From contig NZ_CP141050.1 in assembly GCF_034627025.1 (NCBI RefSeq), positions 496,001-560,000 of the forward strand: a stretch of DNA of 64,000 bases, written 5' to 3'. Every line of letters begins with the position of its first letter. Positions within the stretch are counted from its first letter, which is position 1. The DNA is from Microvirga lotononidis (GTDB lineage Bacteria > Pseudomonadota > Alphaproteobacteria > Rhizobiales > Beijerinckiaceae). Below are positions 55,119-62,687 of this stretch, in pieces. The notes under the pieces were generated by a model, which saw only the letters and a program-made list of their open reading frames with translations, ran no database searches and was not told the origin of the DNA. Position numbers and translations under genes: made by a program.

Positions 55119-56559
55119 ACTAAGACGGTTTTACATTGGCGGTCACTGGGTGTCGACACAGTCGGCCGCCGAACACGTGCTGGTCAGCCCATCCACAGAA
55201 GAGACTGTCGGCATTGTCTCCTTAGGCAACTCAGACGATGTCAATGCAGCCGTTGCCGCGGCCAAGGCTGCATTTCCTGCTTGGGCAACTGCCGAGCTAC
55301 AGGAACGCGTAAGGCTCATTGAACGGATTCATTCAATCTACTCGGCGCGTATTGAGGAAATCGCTCAAGCAATATCCACAGAGATGGGTGCCCCGATAGA
55401 TTTCGCCCGAACCCGGCAAGCGCCCGCAGCCCAAAGACATATGGCGAACTTTCTTGAGGCGGTGAAGAGATTTCGGTTCATTCGTCCCCTCGGCGATCAT
55501 GCACCTCATGACCGGATTCTCATGGAGCCGGTCGGGGTTGTTGGGCTGATTACCCCCTGGAATTGGCCGATGCATCAGGTTGCGCTGAAGGTTATTCCAG
55601 CGCTGCTGACCGGATGCACGATGGTTCTGAAACCGTCAGAGTTCGCCCCCTTATCGTCTTCGCTGCTGGCCGAGATCATCCACGATGCCGGGGCTCCGGC
55701 CGGAGTGTTCAACCTCGTTCATGGTGATGGTGAAGGAGCTGGGAGTGTCTTGGTCTCGCATCCCGATATCGCGATGATCAGCTTTACAGGATCCACTGGA
55801 GCAGGGAGAAAGGTGCTCAAGGGTGCTGCGGATACCTTTAAGCGCGTTTCTCTGGAACTCGGTGGCAAGGGTGCAAACGTAGTGTTTGCTGATGCAGACG
55901 GTCAAGCAATTGAGCGCGGAGTAAAGCAGTGCTTCTCCAACAGCGGCCAGAGCTGTAACGCACCAACACGAATGCTTGTTGAGCGATCGATCTACGAACA
56001 CGCCATTGAAACAGCTCGGCAAGTGGCGGAAGCCACACTTGTTGGGGCATCTGACATGTCTGGTCCCCATCTCGGGCCCGTAGTGTCGGCTCGGCAATTC
56101 GAGCGCGTCCAGTCTTTAATCGAGACTGGTATTCGTGAAGGCGCTCGGCTCGTAACGGGCGGATTAGGTCGGCCGTCTGAGTTCAACAAAGGTTATTTTG
56201 TCAGACCAACTGTATTCGCGGACGTTGCGAATAGTATGACCATCGCCCAGGAAGAGATTTTTGGACCCGTCCTGTCGATCATCCCATTTGACAGTGAGGA
56301 TGAAGCTGTCGAGATCGCGAACTCGACCCTCTATGGCCTGACGAACTATGTGCAAAGCCAGGATCCTGAGAAGCGCAATCGCGTCGCGCGGCGCTTGCAC
56401 TCGGGCATGGTCGAAATGAATGGGCAGCCACGTGGAGCAGGAGCTCCTTTTGGCGGTGTTCGCCACTCCGGCGGCGGCCGTGAGGGTGGGGCTTGGGGCT
56501 TAGAGGAGTTCATGATCGTGAAATCCGTGTCCGGCTGGGGGGATCCTACGATCAGCTAG
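55111..56559 (+). CDS. NAD(P)-dependent aldehyde dehydrogenase
   Basis: The ATG at 55111 lies inside the end of the ATPase gene and gives 482 residues, the usual ALDH size; the frame open from 55060 would be a fusion shadow. Catalytic residues are N151 (TPWNWP), K174 (LKPSEFAP), E249 (SLELGGKG) and C282 (NSGQSCNAPTRM). In this module it probably oxidises a semialdehyde produced from the sugar acid, such as an alpha-ketoglutarate semialdehyde or a glycolaldehyde-type product. The substrate is inferred from context only. It is the last gene of the operon, followed by IS remnants. Confidence 0.9.
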   Translation: MHELRRFYIGGHWVSTQSAAEHVLVSPSTEETVGIVSLGNSDDVNAAVAAAKAAFPAWATAELQERVRLIERIHSIYSARIEEIAQAISTEMGAPIDFARTRQAPAAQRHMANFLEAVKRFRFIRPLGDHAPHDRILMEPVGVVGLITPWNWPMHQVALKVIPALLTGCTMVLKPSEFAPLSSSLLAEIIHDAGAPAGVFNLVHGDGEGAGSVLVSHPDIAMISFTGSTGAGRKVLKGAADTFKRVSLELGGKGANVVFADADGQAIERGVKQCFSNSGQSCNAPTRMLVERSIYEHAIETARQVAEATLVGASDMSGPHLGPVVSARQFERVQSLIETGIREGARLVTGGLGRPSEFNKGYFVRPTVFADVANSMTIAQEEIFGPVLSIIPFDSEDEAVEIANSTLYGLTNYVQSQDPEKRNRVARRLHSGMVEMNGQPRGAGAPFGGVRHSGGGREGGAWGLEEFMIVKSVSGWGDPTIS

Positions 56560-56576
56560 GGTGTGTCTGCAAAGGG

Positions 56577-56790
56577 CTATAGCCAGAGCATGATCATGTC
56601 GAGATTGACCACCCTGAGATAGTTGGCGTCGCGCTTCTCTTAGCGTGCGGTGATACGGCAGAACTGCTTGAGGCGGTTGATCAGGCGCTCAACTTTGTTG
56701 CGCTCCCGATACGCCTCACGATCAAAGTTCGGCTGAAAGCGCTAATCCTTACGGGTCAGGATCACCGGTGAGATCCGGCGTTGGCGCACT
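56577..56790 (-). pseudogene. C-terminal fragment of an IS5-family transposase
   Basis: On the minus strand the frame reads RRISPVILTRKD, a stop, then RFQPNFDREAYRERNKVERL, INRLKQFCRITAR, another stop, then EKRDANYLRVVNLDMIMLWL and TAG at 56577. This is the typical end of IS5-type transposases. The remnant carries internal stops and lacks the N-terminal part. Confidence 0.7.
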
Positions 56791-56820
56791 AGGCCGAGTG
56801 GTTGGGCTCTAATAGGCACC

Positions 56821-57288
56821 GTCATGTCTGGATGGCGCCCGTTTGGCAATGTGATTGTTGTTGACGTTTCGGCCTCGCGGGGCGGGTGCAGGCATGTCAC
56901 CGGCCTGTAAGCGCGGTGCTACATGACCGCTGGCCCTGATGTTTTACGCTGGAAGCTGGTCCCTCTCACGTTATCGCGCTCGACTGGCGCAAGACAACAC
57001 CACGGGTTTCCCAGTTTCGGCGGTCCATGTCCGCTGTGGCTTCACATCATCTCATCATCACCGTGCCAACTGAGTTGCCCTGAGGGGCGAATGGTTGCGA
57101 GCTGGTCGTCTATGAGGCCGCCAACACGGCAACTCCCTTGCTCCCGGCTCATAAGCCGTGCTCCTGGCCATCACCGCCCAGGCGATCCGGGCGATCTTGT
57201 TGGCCAAGGCGACGGCGACCACCTTGAACGGCTTCTTGGCCAGGAGACTCCGGGCCCAATCCGCCCGCGCCGTCCGGGTCTTGCGGAG
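56821..57288 (-). mobile_element. IS110 element remnant, copy 2 (3' end only)
   Basis: The first 250 bases (GTCATGTCTGGATGGCG onward) repeat the noncoding 3' flank of the IS110 element at 18589 with few differences. Next comes the transposase C-terminus, read on the minus strand as RADWARSLLAKKPFKVVAVA and ANKIARIAWAVMAR. The copy stops at about 57285, where it joins the LysR fragment. It has the same orientation as copy 1. Confidence 0.75.
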
Positions 57289-58065
57289 GCTGAACTCAGG
57301 GTCACTTTGTTCGACCGGAGCGGGCATAGGCCGGCTCTGACGCCTGAGGGGCAGGCGCTGCTGGCCAACGCCCGTGACATTCTTCTCAGGGTCGATGCCA
57401 TGCGGGCCCGAGCCCGGGACCTCGGTGAGGGGGTCGAACTCGAACTCGCGCTCACGGTCGATACCCTGTTCCCGATCGCAACCGTCGGAGCGGCGCTGGC
57501 GGAGATGCGCGTGACCTATCCCGCAGTGTCGATCCGGCTGGCCGTCGAGCCGCTGGGCGGCCCGATTACGGCACTGATCGAGAAACGCAGTTCGCTTGCC
57601 ATCCTGGTTGGCGAGGACTTCCGCGATCCTCGGATTGCACTGGAGGCCATCGCCTCCATAGAACAGGTGGCTGTGGTCTCGCCGAAGCACCCGCTAGCCC
57701 TGCGTCCCAGGAGCGGGGATGTCAGCTTGCCCGATCTTGCCGACCATCTTCAGATTGTTCTGGGCGATCCCACGCCCCTGTCGGAAGGGCGTAGTTTCGG
57801 TGCTCTGTCACCCCAGACCTGTCGTGTCAGCAGCCAGGATGCCAAACATGCCATGATCCTGGCGGGCTTGGGCTGGGGCCGCCTTCCGATCTGGCAGGTG
57901 GAACGTGATCTGAGTGAAGGGAGCTTAGTGCGCGTGGCCACAACGGCGCTCGGCCGGAAGGGGCAGGTGTCAGCCGAGGCGTATATCGCCCACCGGCTGG
58001 ATGAGCCGCTTGGACCTGCCGCTCATGCGTTCCGCACAGCATTGGCACAAATGACTGCAGTTTGA
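57286..58065 (+). pseudogene. LysR family regulator lacking its DNA-binding domain
   Basis: After the IS110 junction the frame reads EAELRVTLFDRSGHRPALTP, EGQALLANARDILLRVDAMR and a complete substrate-binding (effector) domain to ATG-free C-terminus TALAQMTAV. In LysR proteins the EAELGVxLFDR motif lies at the end of the winged helix, so about 50 N-terminal residues are gone, removed by the IS110 insertion. An open frame from 56923 only exists because IS sequence is fused upstream. The regulator should not bind DNA. Confidence 0.8.
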
Positions 58066-58126
58066 CTGCAGTCCCATCCGACATTCGCTGTGAACCATAG
58101 GACGTGCTCCCGCTTCACGAGGGATC

Positions 58127-58684
58127 TCAAATCCCTTCCGGCGTGCCGGCTGGATTCCGCCGGAACTGGTAGTGCAGCCGCACGCAGCCCTTGTCGATCG
58201 CCTGGGCGCTGATGAGCGTCGGGCTCGTGCGAAGGCTGGTTGGTGGAAAGAGCGGCCGACCGCCGCCTAGCATTTCCGGGACGACGTAGATCTCGATCTC
58301 ATCCAGTGCGCCGCGCTCGAGGAAGGCCATCTGCAACTGACCGCCGCCCAGCATCCAGACGTCGCCGTCGTCCAGCCCGCGAAGTTCGCCGATCAGCGCA
58401 TCGATATCGCCGCGGACCTCCAGCGGACCCTTCGAGTCGTCGATCGGCCGCGACGTGACGACGATAACACGCTTGTCGCTATAGGCCCACGGGGAAGGAT
58501 CCCTTGCGATGAAGTCGTACGTACCGCGCCCCATCACCACGGTACGGACGCGGCTGAGAAAGATGCGGTAATCGTGCTCGCCCAAGTCCATGTCGTCGTA
58601 CTTGAACAGCCAGTCGAGATTGTCGTCCTCGGTGGCGATCAGCCCGTCGAGGCTGACGGCGATATAACCCAGAATCCTAGCCAT
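58127..58684 (-). CDS. Dihydrofolate reductase family protein (RibD C-terminal-like)
   Basis: The 185-residue protein starts MARILGYIAVSLDGLIATED and contains VMGRGTYDFIARD, VIVVTSRPID and WMLGGGQLQMAFLERGALDE, the NADPH-binding fold shared by RibD reductase domains and YyaP/YwjB-like proteins. Stand-alone members are widespread with mostly unknown substrates, sometimes linked to pterin, flavin or drug reduction. It is divergent from a TetR gene with a palindrome between the two starts, so the TetR protein probably represses it. Confidence 0.85.
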   Translation of the reverse strand: MARILGYIAVSLDGLIATEDDNLDWLFKYDDMDLGEHDYRIFLSRVRTVVMGRGTYDFIARDPSPWAYSDKRVIVVTSRPIDDSKGPLEVRGDIDALIGELRGLDDGDVWMLGGGQLQMAFLERGALDEIEIYVVPEMLGGGRPLFPPTSLRTSPTLISAQAIDKGCVRLHYQFRRNPAGTPEGI

Positions 58685-58710
58685 GGTGGTCCCCGTTGAT
58701 TAATAAACGA

Positions 58711-58722
58711 ATAAACGTTTAT
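58711..58722. promoter_or_regulatory. Palindrome ATAAACGTTTAT between DHFR-like and TetR genes
   Basis: A perfect 12-base palindrome lies 9 bases upstream of the TetR start and 27 bases from the DHFR-like start, with another ATAAACG unit at 58703-58709. The site is well placed for TetR autoregulation and for control of the divergent gene. Confidence 0.5.
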
Positions 58723-58730
58723 ATACTTTC

Positions 58731-59288
58731 ATGGCAAGACCCAAGACGATTCCCGACGAGCAGGTACTCGACACCCTCCTCAACGCGATCATGGAGTGCG
58801 GGCCCGACGGGCTCACCTTCGCCCGCGCCGCGAAGGCCTGCGGTCTCTCGCCAGCGACGCTGGTCCAGCGCTACGGCACCCGTGAGAAATTGGTTCAGGC
58901 CGTTCTCATGCGTGCATGGGACCGGCTCGACGCGGAAACTGGCGCTGCCGACGCGGAGGAAGCCCCGACCCCCGTCGGCGCGATCAACCTGCTGATGCGC
59001 CTGATGCCGCACGAGACCGCGGAACGCGATGCCACCAATGGCCTTCTGCTCCTGCGGGAGGATCTCCGCGATCCCGTCCTGCGCAGGCGCGGTGCCGTCT
59101 GGGGCCATCGCTTGGCCGAGGCTCTCGGCCGCCGCCTCTCGCAGGATTCGGCGCAGGGCAAGCGTCTCGGTTGGCAGATGGCCAGCCTCTGGCAGGGTGC
59201 CCATACATGGTGGGCCTTCACGCGTGAGGAGCCTCCCGACCAGGCAATCAGACGGGCGTTGGAGGAGTGGATTGTGGGACTGAAATGA
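58731..59288 (+). CDS. TetR family transcriptional regulator
   Basis: The 185-residue protein begins with a tetR-type helix-turn-helix: DEQVLDTLLNAIMECGPDGL, FARAAKACGLSPATLVQRYG, TREKLVQAVLMRAWDRL. The ligand-binding half is all-helical and divergent. It is transcribed away from the DHFR-like gene across a 46-base gap holding the palindrome at 58711-58722. The ligand is unknown. Confidence 0.85.
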   Translation: MARPKTIPDEQVLDTLLNAIMECGPDGLTFARAAKACGLSPATLVQRYGTREKLVQAVLMRAWDRLDAETGAADAEEAPTPVGAINLLMRLMPHETAERDATNGLLLLREDLRDPVLRRRGAVWGHRLAEALGRRLSQDSAQGKRLGWQMASLWQGAHTWWAFTREEPPDQAIRRALEEWIVGLK

Positions 59289-59373
59289 CCGGCATTCGGT
59301 TGCGAAGAGCACCAAGTGCTTTGGCAAAGATCTATTTAACCAGAGGCCGGCATTCGGTGATCGGACCCTAACC

Positions 59374-59567
59374 TCAACGTCCGACGCTTCGGCTGACGAT
59401 CGATATGATCGTCTCGAAAAGCTCGTCCTGTGCCTCTCGAGCCGTAATCTCGCCGGTTACGGCGGCATGGGACAGGGCGTCGGCGGCCCCAAGCATCGCC
59501 CAGAAGGCGGCCTGCGCAACGCCTCGCGGCCCAGTGGAAGCGGCCAGCGCCCTGCGGCACTTCTCGA
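59374..59567 (-). pseudogene. C-terminal fragment of a second TetR-type regulator
   Basis: On the minus strand the frame reads LEKCRRALAASTGPRGVAQA, AFWAMLGAADALSHAAVTGE and ends FETIISIVSRSVGR. The composition resembles the C-terminal domain of TetR proteins. The N-terminal part with the helix-turn-helix is missing, because the end of an IS6 element lies exactly at 59568. Assignment to TetR rests on general pattern rather than a signature motif. Confidence 0.55.
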
Positions 59568-60406
59568 GGTTCCGTTGCAAACCCGAACGTAGGACAATCG
59601 AACGCCGGACGAGGGCTCAGGTTAGGCAGCGGCGCTGAACAGAGCAGCAATTAAGTCGTTCTGAGCGCCCATATCATTCGCTGGTGCGCTGACAACCTGT
59701 CCTTTGCGGATCATCGCCATGACCTCGTAGCCCGAAATCGTCCGTGAGGCCGTCGTGAAGCTCTTGAAGCCCAGCCCCGGCCTGACGAGCCGTTTGATGC
59801 GCCGGTGATCCTGCTCGACGATATTGTTGAGAAATTTCACCTGCCGGAGTTTGGCAAACCGCCAGAACTCGCCGGCACGTTTCATAGCTTTCGCCGCGAT
59901 AGGATAGGCGGCGTTCTTGTCGACCGTGATGGTCCGTGGATTGACCGTGTGGGGCTGCCCTAAGGCCTTCCGGAAGAAGCGTCGGGCGGCGGCAGCATCC
60001 CGCTTGGGTGAGAGCAGAAAGTCAATGGTCTGCCCGGTCGCATCGACGGCTCGATAGAGATACACCCATTTACCCTTCACCCGAATATATGTCTCATCCA
60101 CACGCCAGGAGCCGTTGGTCATGCGCAGATGCGGACGGACGCGCTTGTCCAGTTCGGGTGCATAGGCCTGGATTCGCCGAAACAGGGTCGTGTGGTCCAC
60201 CTGAATGCCGCGGTCCGCAAACATGCGCTCGAGATCACGATAGCTGATGGGGAACTGCAGATACCAGCGCACCGCCCATAGGATGATCTCCGCCGTGGAC
60301 TGCCGACCCTTAAACGGGTTCTTCTTACCTGCCGTCACTATGAGCCCCTCTCACCCCATCCCGTCATAGCCTGGGTGGTGGGAAGCTTCAAAGCTGCAAC
60401 AGAACC
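59568..60406 (-). mobile_element. IS6-family element, complete, inverted relative to the copy at 62688
   Basis: The 839-bp element has terminal inverted repeats GGTTCCGTTGCAA (left) and, on the other strand at the right end, GGTTCTGTTGCAG. It encodes one intact transposase. The 8-base flanks (CTTCTCGA and AGAAGGAA) differ, so there is no target duplication, which suggests later recombination or deletion. Confidence 0.8.
59622..60338 (-). CDS. IS6-family transposase
   Basis: The 238-residue DDE transposase appears intact: D81 (SWRVDETYI), D140 (TITVDKNAAY) and E175 (NNIVEQDHRR) form the catalytic triad, and the N-terminal region with AEIILWAVRWYLQFPISYRD is normal. It lies within matching terminal repeats. 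It is close to the transposase at 62755 and to the broken copy at 7178-7430. Confidence 0.9.
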   Translation of the reverse strand: MTAGKKNPFKGRQSTAEIILWAVRWYLQFPISYRDLERMFADRGIQVDHTTLFRRIQAYAPELDKRVRPHLRMTNGSWRVDETYIRVKGKWVYLYRAVDATGQTIDFLLSPKRDAAAARRFFRKALGQPHTVNPRTITVDKNAAYPIAAKAMKRAGEFWRFAKLRQVKFLNNIVEQDHRRIKRLVRPGLGFKSFTTASRTISGYEVMAMIRKGQVVSAPANDMGAQNDLIAALFSAAA

Positions 60407-60524
60407 AGAAGGAACGGCGATCTCAGGATCAGTAGAACAGCTTCATATGCTGGTAGTGTTGCCGCAAAGCCATAGATTCCTAGACCCCAGCGCAGTACAA
60501 CACCCACCATAGAAAGGCGGAGCG

Positions 60525-61319
60525 ATGTTGGGCATCATCTGGAAATCGGGTGCTATGACTTTGTTAGTCATCAGTATCAGCCAGATTGTGTCTTTCTCGA
60601 TCCATTATTCTGCCGGCCAGCCTTTTACGTTCTTTGTGTTCGTGATGAACTCGATCCTGCCGGTTCTCACTGCATTCCCGACGAGCTTCTACATCTTCAG
60701 CCAGAATGCCAAATTGCGCCGGGCTCTCAATGAACTGAAGGCCCTTCATGCCGAGTTGAGCAGGCGAGCAGCCATAGATGGTATGACAGGCGTGCTCAAC
60801 AGAGACACGTTCATGGAGCACCTGTGGGAGATCCGGAAGAAGGCGCCCGAGGGTGTCTTACTTCTGGTTGATGCCGATCATTTCAAAGGGATTAACGATC
60901 GCTATGGCCATGCCGCCGGCGACCTTGCGTTAGCGACGATCTCGCAGCAGCTGAGAGCTGAAATTGTCCCTGACAGCCTGCTCGGCCGCATCGGCGGCGA
61001 AGCGTTCGCGGTCTACTTGCCTAGGACCTCAATGGAGAGCGGCGTTGAAATTGCCGAGCATTATCGAAAGCGGATCGAACAGGTAGACTTCAGGCCGATT
61101 GGTCGAGATCGGCATCAGCTCACTGTCAGCATTGGGGCCGCTCCTGTGCGGCCGGAGATAAAGCTCACGGACATTCTGCGCGAGGCTGATCAGAACCTCT
61201 ACGAGGCAAAAAGCAAGGGCCGTAACCGCGTTGTCTCCCCGCTGGACAACAAGAGCACGAACAGACGCCCCAACCTTGTCGTGATCCCAGGTAGAGGCAG
61301 GAAGCTGCTAGATGTCTGA
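60525..61319 (+). CDS. GGDEF-domain protein (probable diguanylate cyclase, GGEAF variant)
   Basis: The ATG at 60525 follows AGGCGGAGCG and gives 264 residues. Two hydrophobic segments (about 10-28 and 34-58) anchor the protein, a short helical linker follows, and the GGDEF domain starts at DGMTGVLNRDTFMEH. Metal-site D116 (LVDADHF) is present; the signature is GGEAF at 157-161, with Ala in place of the fourth residue of GG(D/E)EF. Whether it still makes c-di-GMP is uncertain, since that residue normally contributes to catalysis. It overlaps the next small gene by eight bases. Confidence 0.82.
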   Translation: MLGIIWKSGAMTLLVISISQIVSFSIHYSAGQPFTFFVFVMNSILPVLTAFPTSFYIFSQNAKLRRALNELKALHAELSRRAAIDGMTGVLNRDTFMEHLWEIRKKAPEGVLLLVDADHFKGINDRYGHAAGDLALATISQQLRAEIVPDSLLGRIGGEAFAVYLPRTSMESGVEIAEHYRKRIEQVDFRPIGRDRHQLTVSIGAAPVRPEIKLTDILREADQNLYEAKSKGRNRVVSPLDNKSTNRRPNLVVIPGRGRKLLDV

Positions 61320-61521
61320 TGCCAAACTTACGCAACAAAGCGAAGCCCTGGAACACTGCGGCTACCAGATTCGCCTAATTCAGAGCGGGTCGGAATGGAT
61401 GGCTTTCGTGGCGCGGCCCAAGCAGCGCCCGACCCTGATCATGGCGCCCGACCGTGAGGCCGTCACCGCCAAGGCAAAGGAGTGGATTGCGGCTCAGCTG
61501 ACTTCAACGAATGATCGGTAG
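61312..61521 (+). CDS. Small hypothetical protein (69 aa)
   Basis: The ATG lies eight bases before the end of the cyclase gene, suggesting coupled translation. The product (SDAKLTQQSEALEHCGYQIR, then GSEWMAFVARPKQRPTLIMA) is soluble, with a helix at the C-terminus. It looks like a compact alpha/beta domain. No family is recognised and no function is proposed. Confidence 0.55.
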   Translation: MSDAKLTQQSEALEHCGYQIRLIQSGSEWMAFVARPKQRPTLIMAPDREAVTAKAKEWIAAQLTSTNDR

Positions 61522-61621
61522 CAGAGGCACCAGCCGTGTCACTCACCGGGTCGTGAGCAGCCTTCGCCCCCACAGGATTGCGTCTGGAAGTCCACTGTTA
61601 TAGGCCTTCGCATTACAGACC

Positions 61622-62005
61622 GTGGAGGAGATGGGCTTGGGAAGCAGCTTGCCGTGCAACGTGCTCATCGTCGAAGATGAGGTGATGATTTCGATGCTCA
61701 TCCACGACATGCTTCACGAGCAGGGCTGCGGTATTGTTGGTCCTGTAACCAGTCTTGATCAGGCTCTTCTGTTGGCAACTCAATCCGCAATCGACGTGGC
61801 TTTGCTCGACATCAACGTTGGCGGCTCATCCATCTATCCTGTCGCAGACATGCTGCGATCTCGTAATATCCCCTTTGTCTTCTACTCTGGCCACGACAGC
61901 AATATCCTGCCCTCGCGCTTCCAAGATACCTTGATGTTGAGGAAGCCGTTCAGCCGTCAAGACCTTGTCGCCAAGCTCGACGAAGCTTTAGGAGTAGAAC
62001 GCTGA
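61622..62005 (+). CDS. Single-domain response regulator (receiver protein)
   Basis: The product is a CheY-like receiver: acidic pocket E18-D19 (VLIVEDE), phosphoacceptor D63 in ALLDINVGG, conserved S89 in FYSG and K108 in LRKPF. It has no output domain. The start is uncertain: GTG at 61622 has no ribosome site, while ATG at 61631 lies too close to GGAGG; a TTG at 61637 would have good spacing. It probably acts in a phosphorelay like the stand-alone receivers common in alphaproteobacteria. No histidine kinase is encoded nearby. Confidence 0.82.
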   Translation: MEEMGLGSSLPCNVLIVEDEVMISMLIHDMLHEQGCGIVGPVTSLDQALLLATQSAIDVALLDINVGGSSIYPVADMLRSRNIPFVFYSGHDSNILPSRFQDTLMLRKPFSRQDLVAKLDEALGVER

Positions 62006-62093
62006 TCCAATAGACCTGGATCCTGAGATCGCTATAGCAATATCTTACGAGTGACCGATACTCCAACCATCGCCAAGGACGAGAACTTTCGTT

Positions 62094-62384
62094 TTGAAGT
62101 CGTCATCCAAGCCTCCCCACCGCCTGACCTTCCATTCAATCGGCGACAGTCACGTGACTGAAGTCGCCGTAGGAGATTGTCTGCGAGTGACACTGCCGAA
62201 TGGCGGGTGCTTTTTGATTATGGCTGGAGCACGACCTGATGGCAGTGCCGTGCTTCACGTCCCAGCCGAGGGCTCAGATGCCTCTTCGTTCGGAGTGTTC
62301 TCTTTAGAACCAGGTGCATCTAACACAATATTCCTCAATGCTGAGCATCGCCGCCGTTATGATCGCTCCAAGGCCACAGAATGA
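62094..62384 (+). CDS. Small hypothetical protein (about 96 aa)
   Basis: The frame uses a TTG at 62094 with a poor ribosome site; the true start might be a later GTG (62151 region). The product contains TFHSIGDSHVTEVAVGDCLR and FGVFSLEPGASNTIFLNAEH, a beta-rich sequence without signal or membrane segments. It overlaps the next small gene by four bases (ATGA). No family recognised. Confidence 0.45.
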   Translation: MKSSSKPPHRLTFHSIGDSHVTEVAVGDCLRVTLPNGGCFLIMAGARPDGSAVLHVPAEGSDASSFGVFSLEPGASNTIFLNAEHRRRYDRSKATE

Positions 62385-62638
62385 CCTACAGCCTGATCCA
62401 ATTGGCGCCGGGCGCCTATGATCTTCTCCTTGAGGGAGAGATCATGGGGAGCGTCGTCCGAACCGGCACGGGTAATAAGAACACCTTCTGGACTGCTGAG
62501 TTGCTCGAGGACAGACCCCAAGGCAAGTGGCCAGCGCCATTCAGGGAGATCGAACACAGCTTTCCCAATTTGGACGCACTGTGCGAATGGCTGGGCAATC
62601 CACCGGTGAAGAGCAACTTCGGCCGTAGCAATGCTTGA
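62381..62638 (+). CDS. Small hypothetical protein (85 aa)
   Basis: The ATG at 62381 overlaps the preceding stop by four bases. The product has MTYSLIQLAPGAYDLLLEGE at the N-terminus and FREIEHSFPNLDALCEWLGN near the C-terminus. It is soluble and looks like a small alpha/beta domain, similar in size and style to other short hypotheticals of these bacteria. Its function is unknown. It ends 49 bases before an IS6 terminal repeat. Confidence 0.6.
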   Translation: MTYSLIQLAPGAYDLLLEGEIMGSVVRTGTGNKNTFWTAELLEDRPQGKWPAPFREIEHSFPNLDALCEWLGNPPVKSNFGRSNA

Positions 62639-62687
62639 GAGCAAGATCGGCTCAGCCGTGATTGCCCAGGTGAGCGACAAAGAGGGG

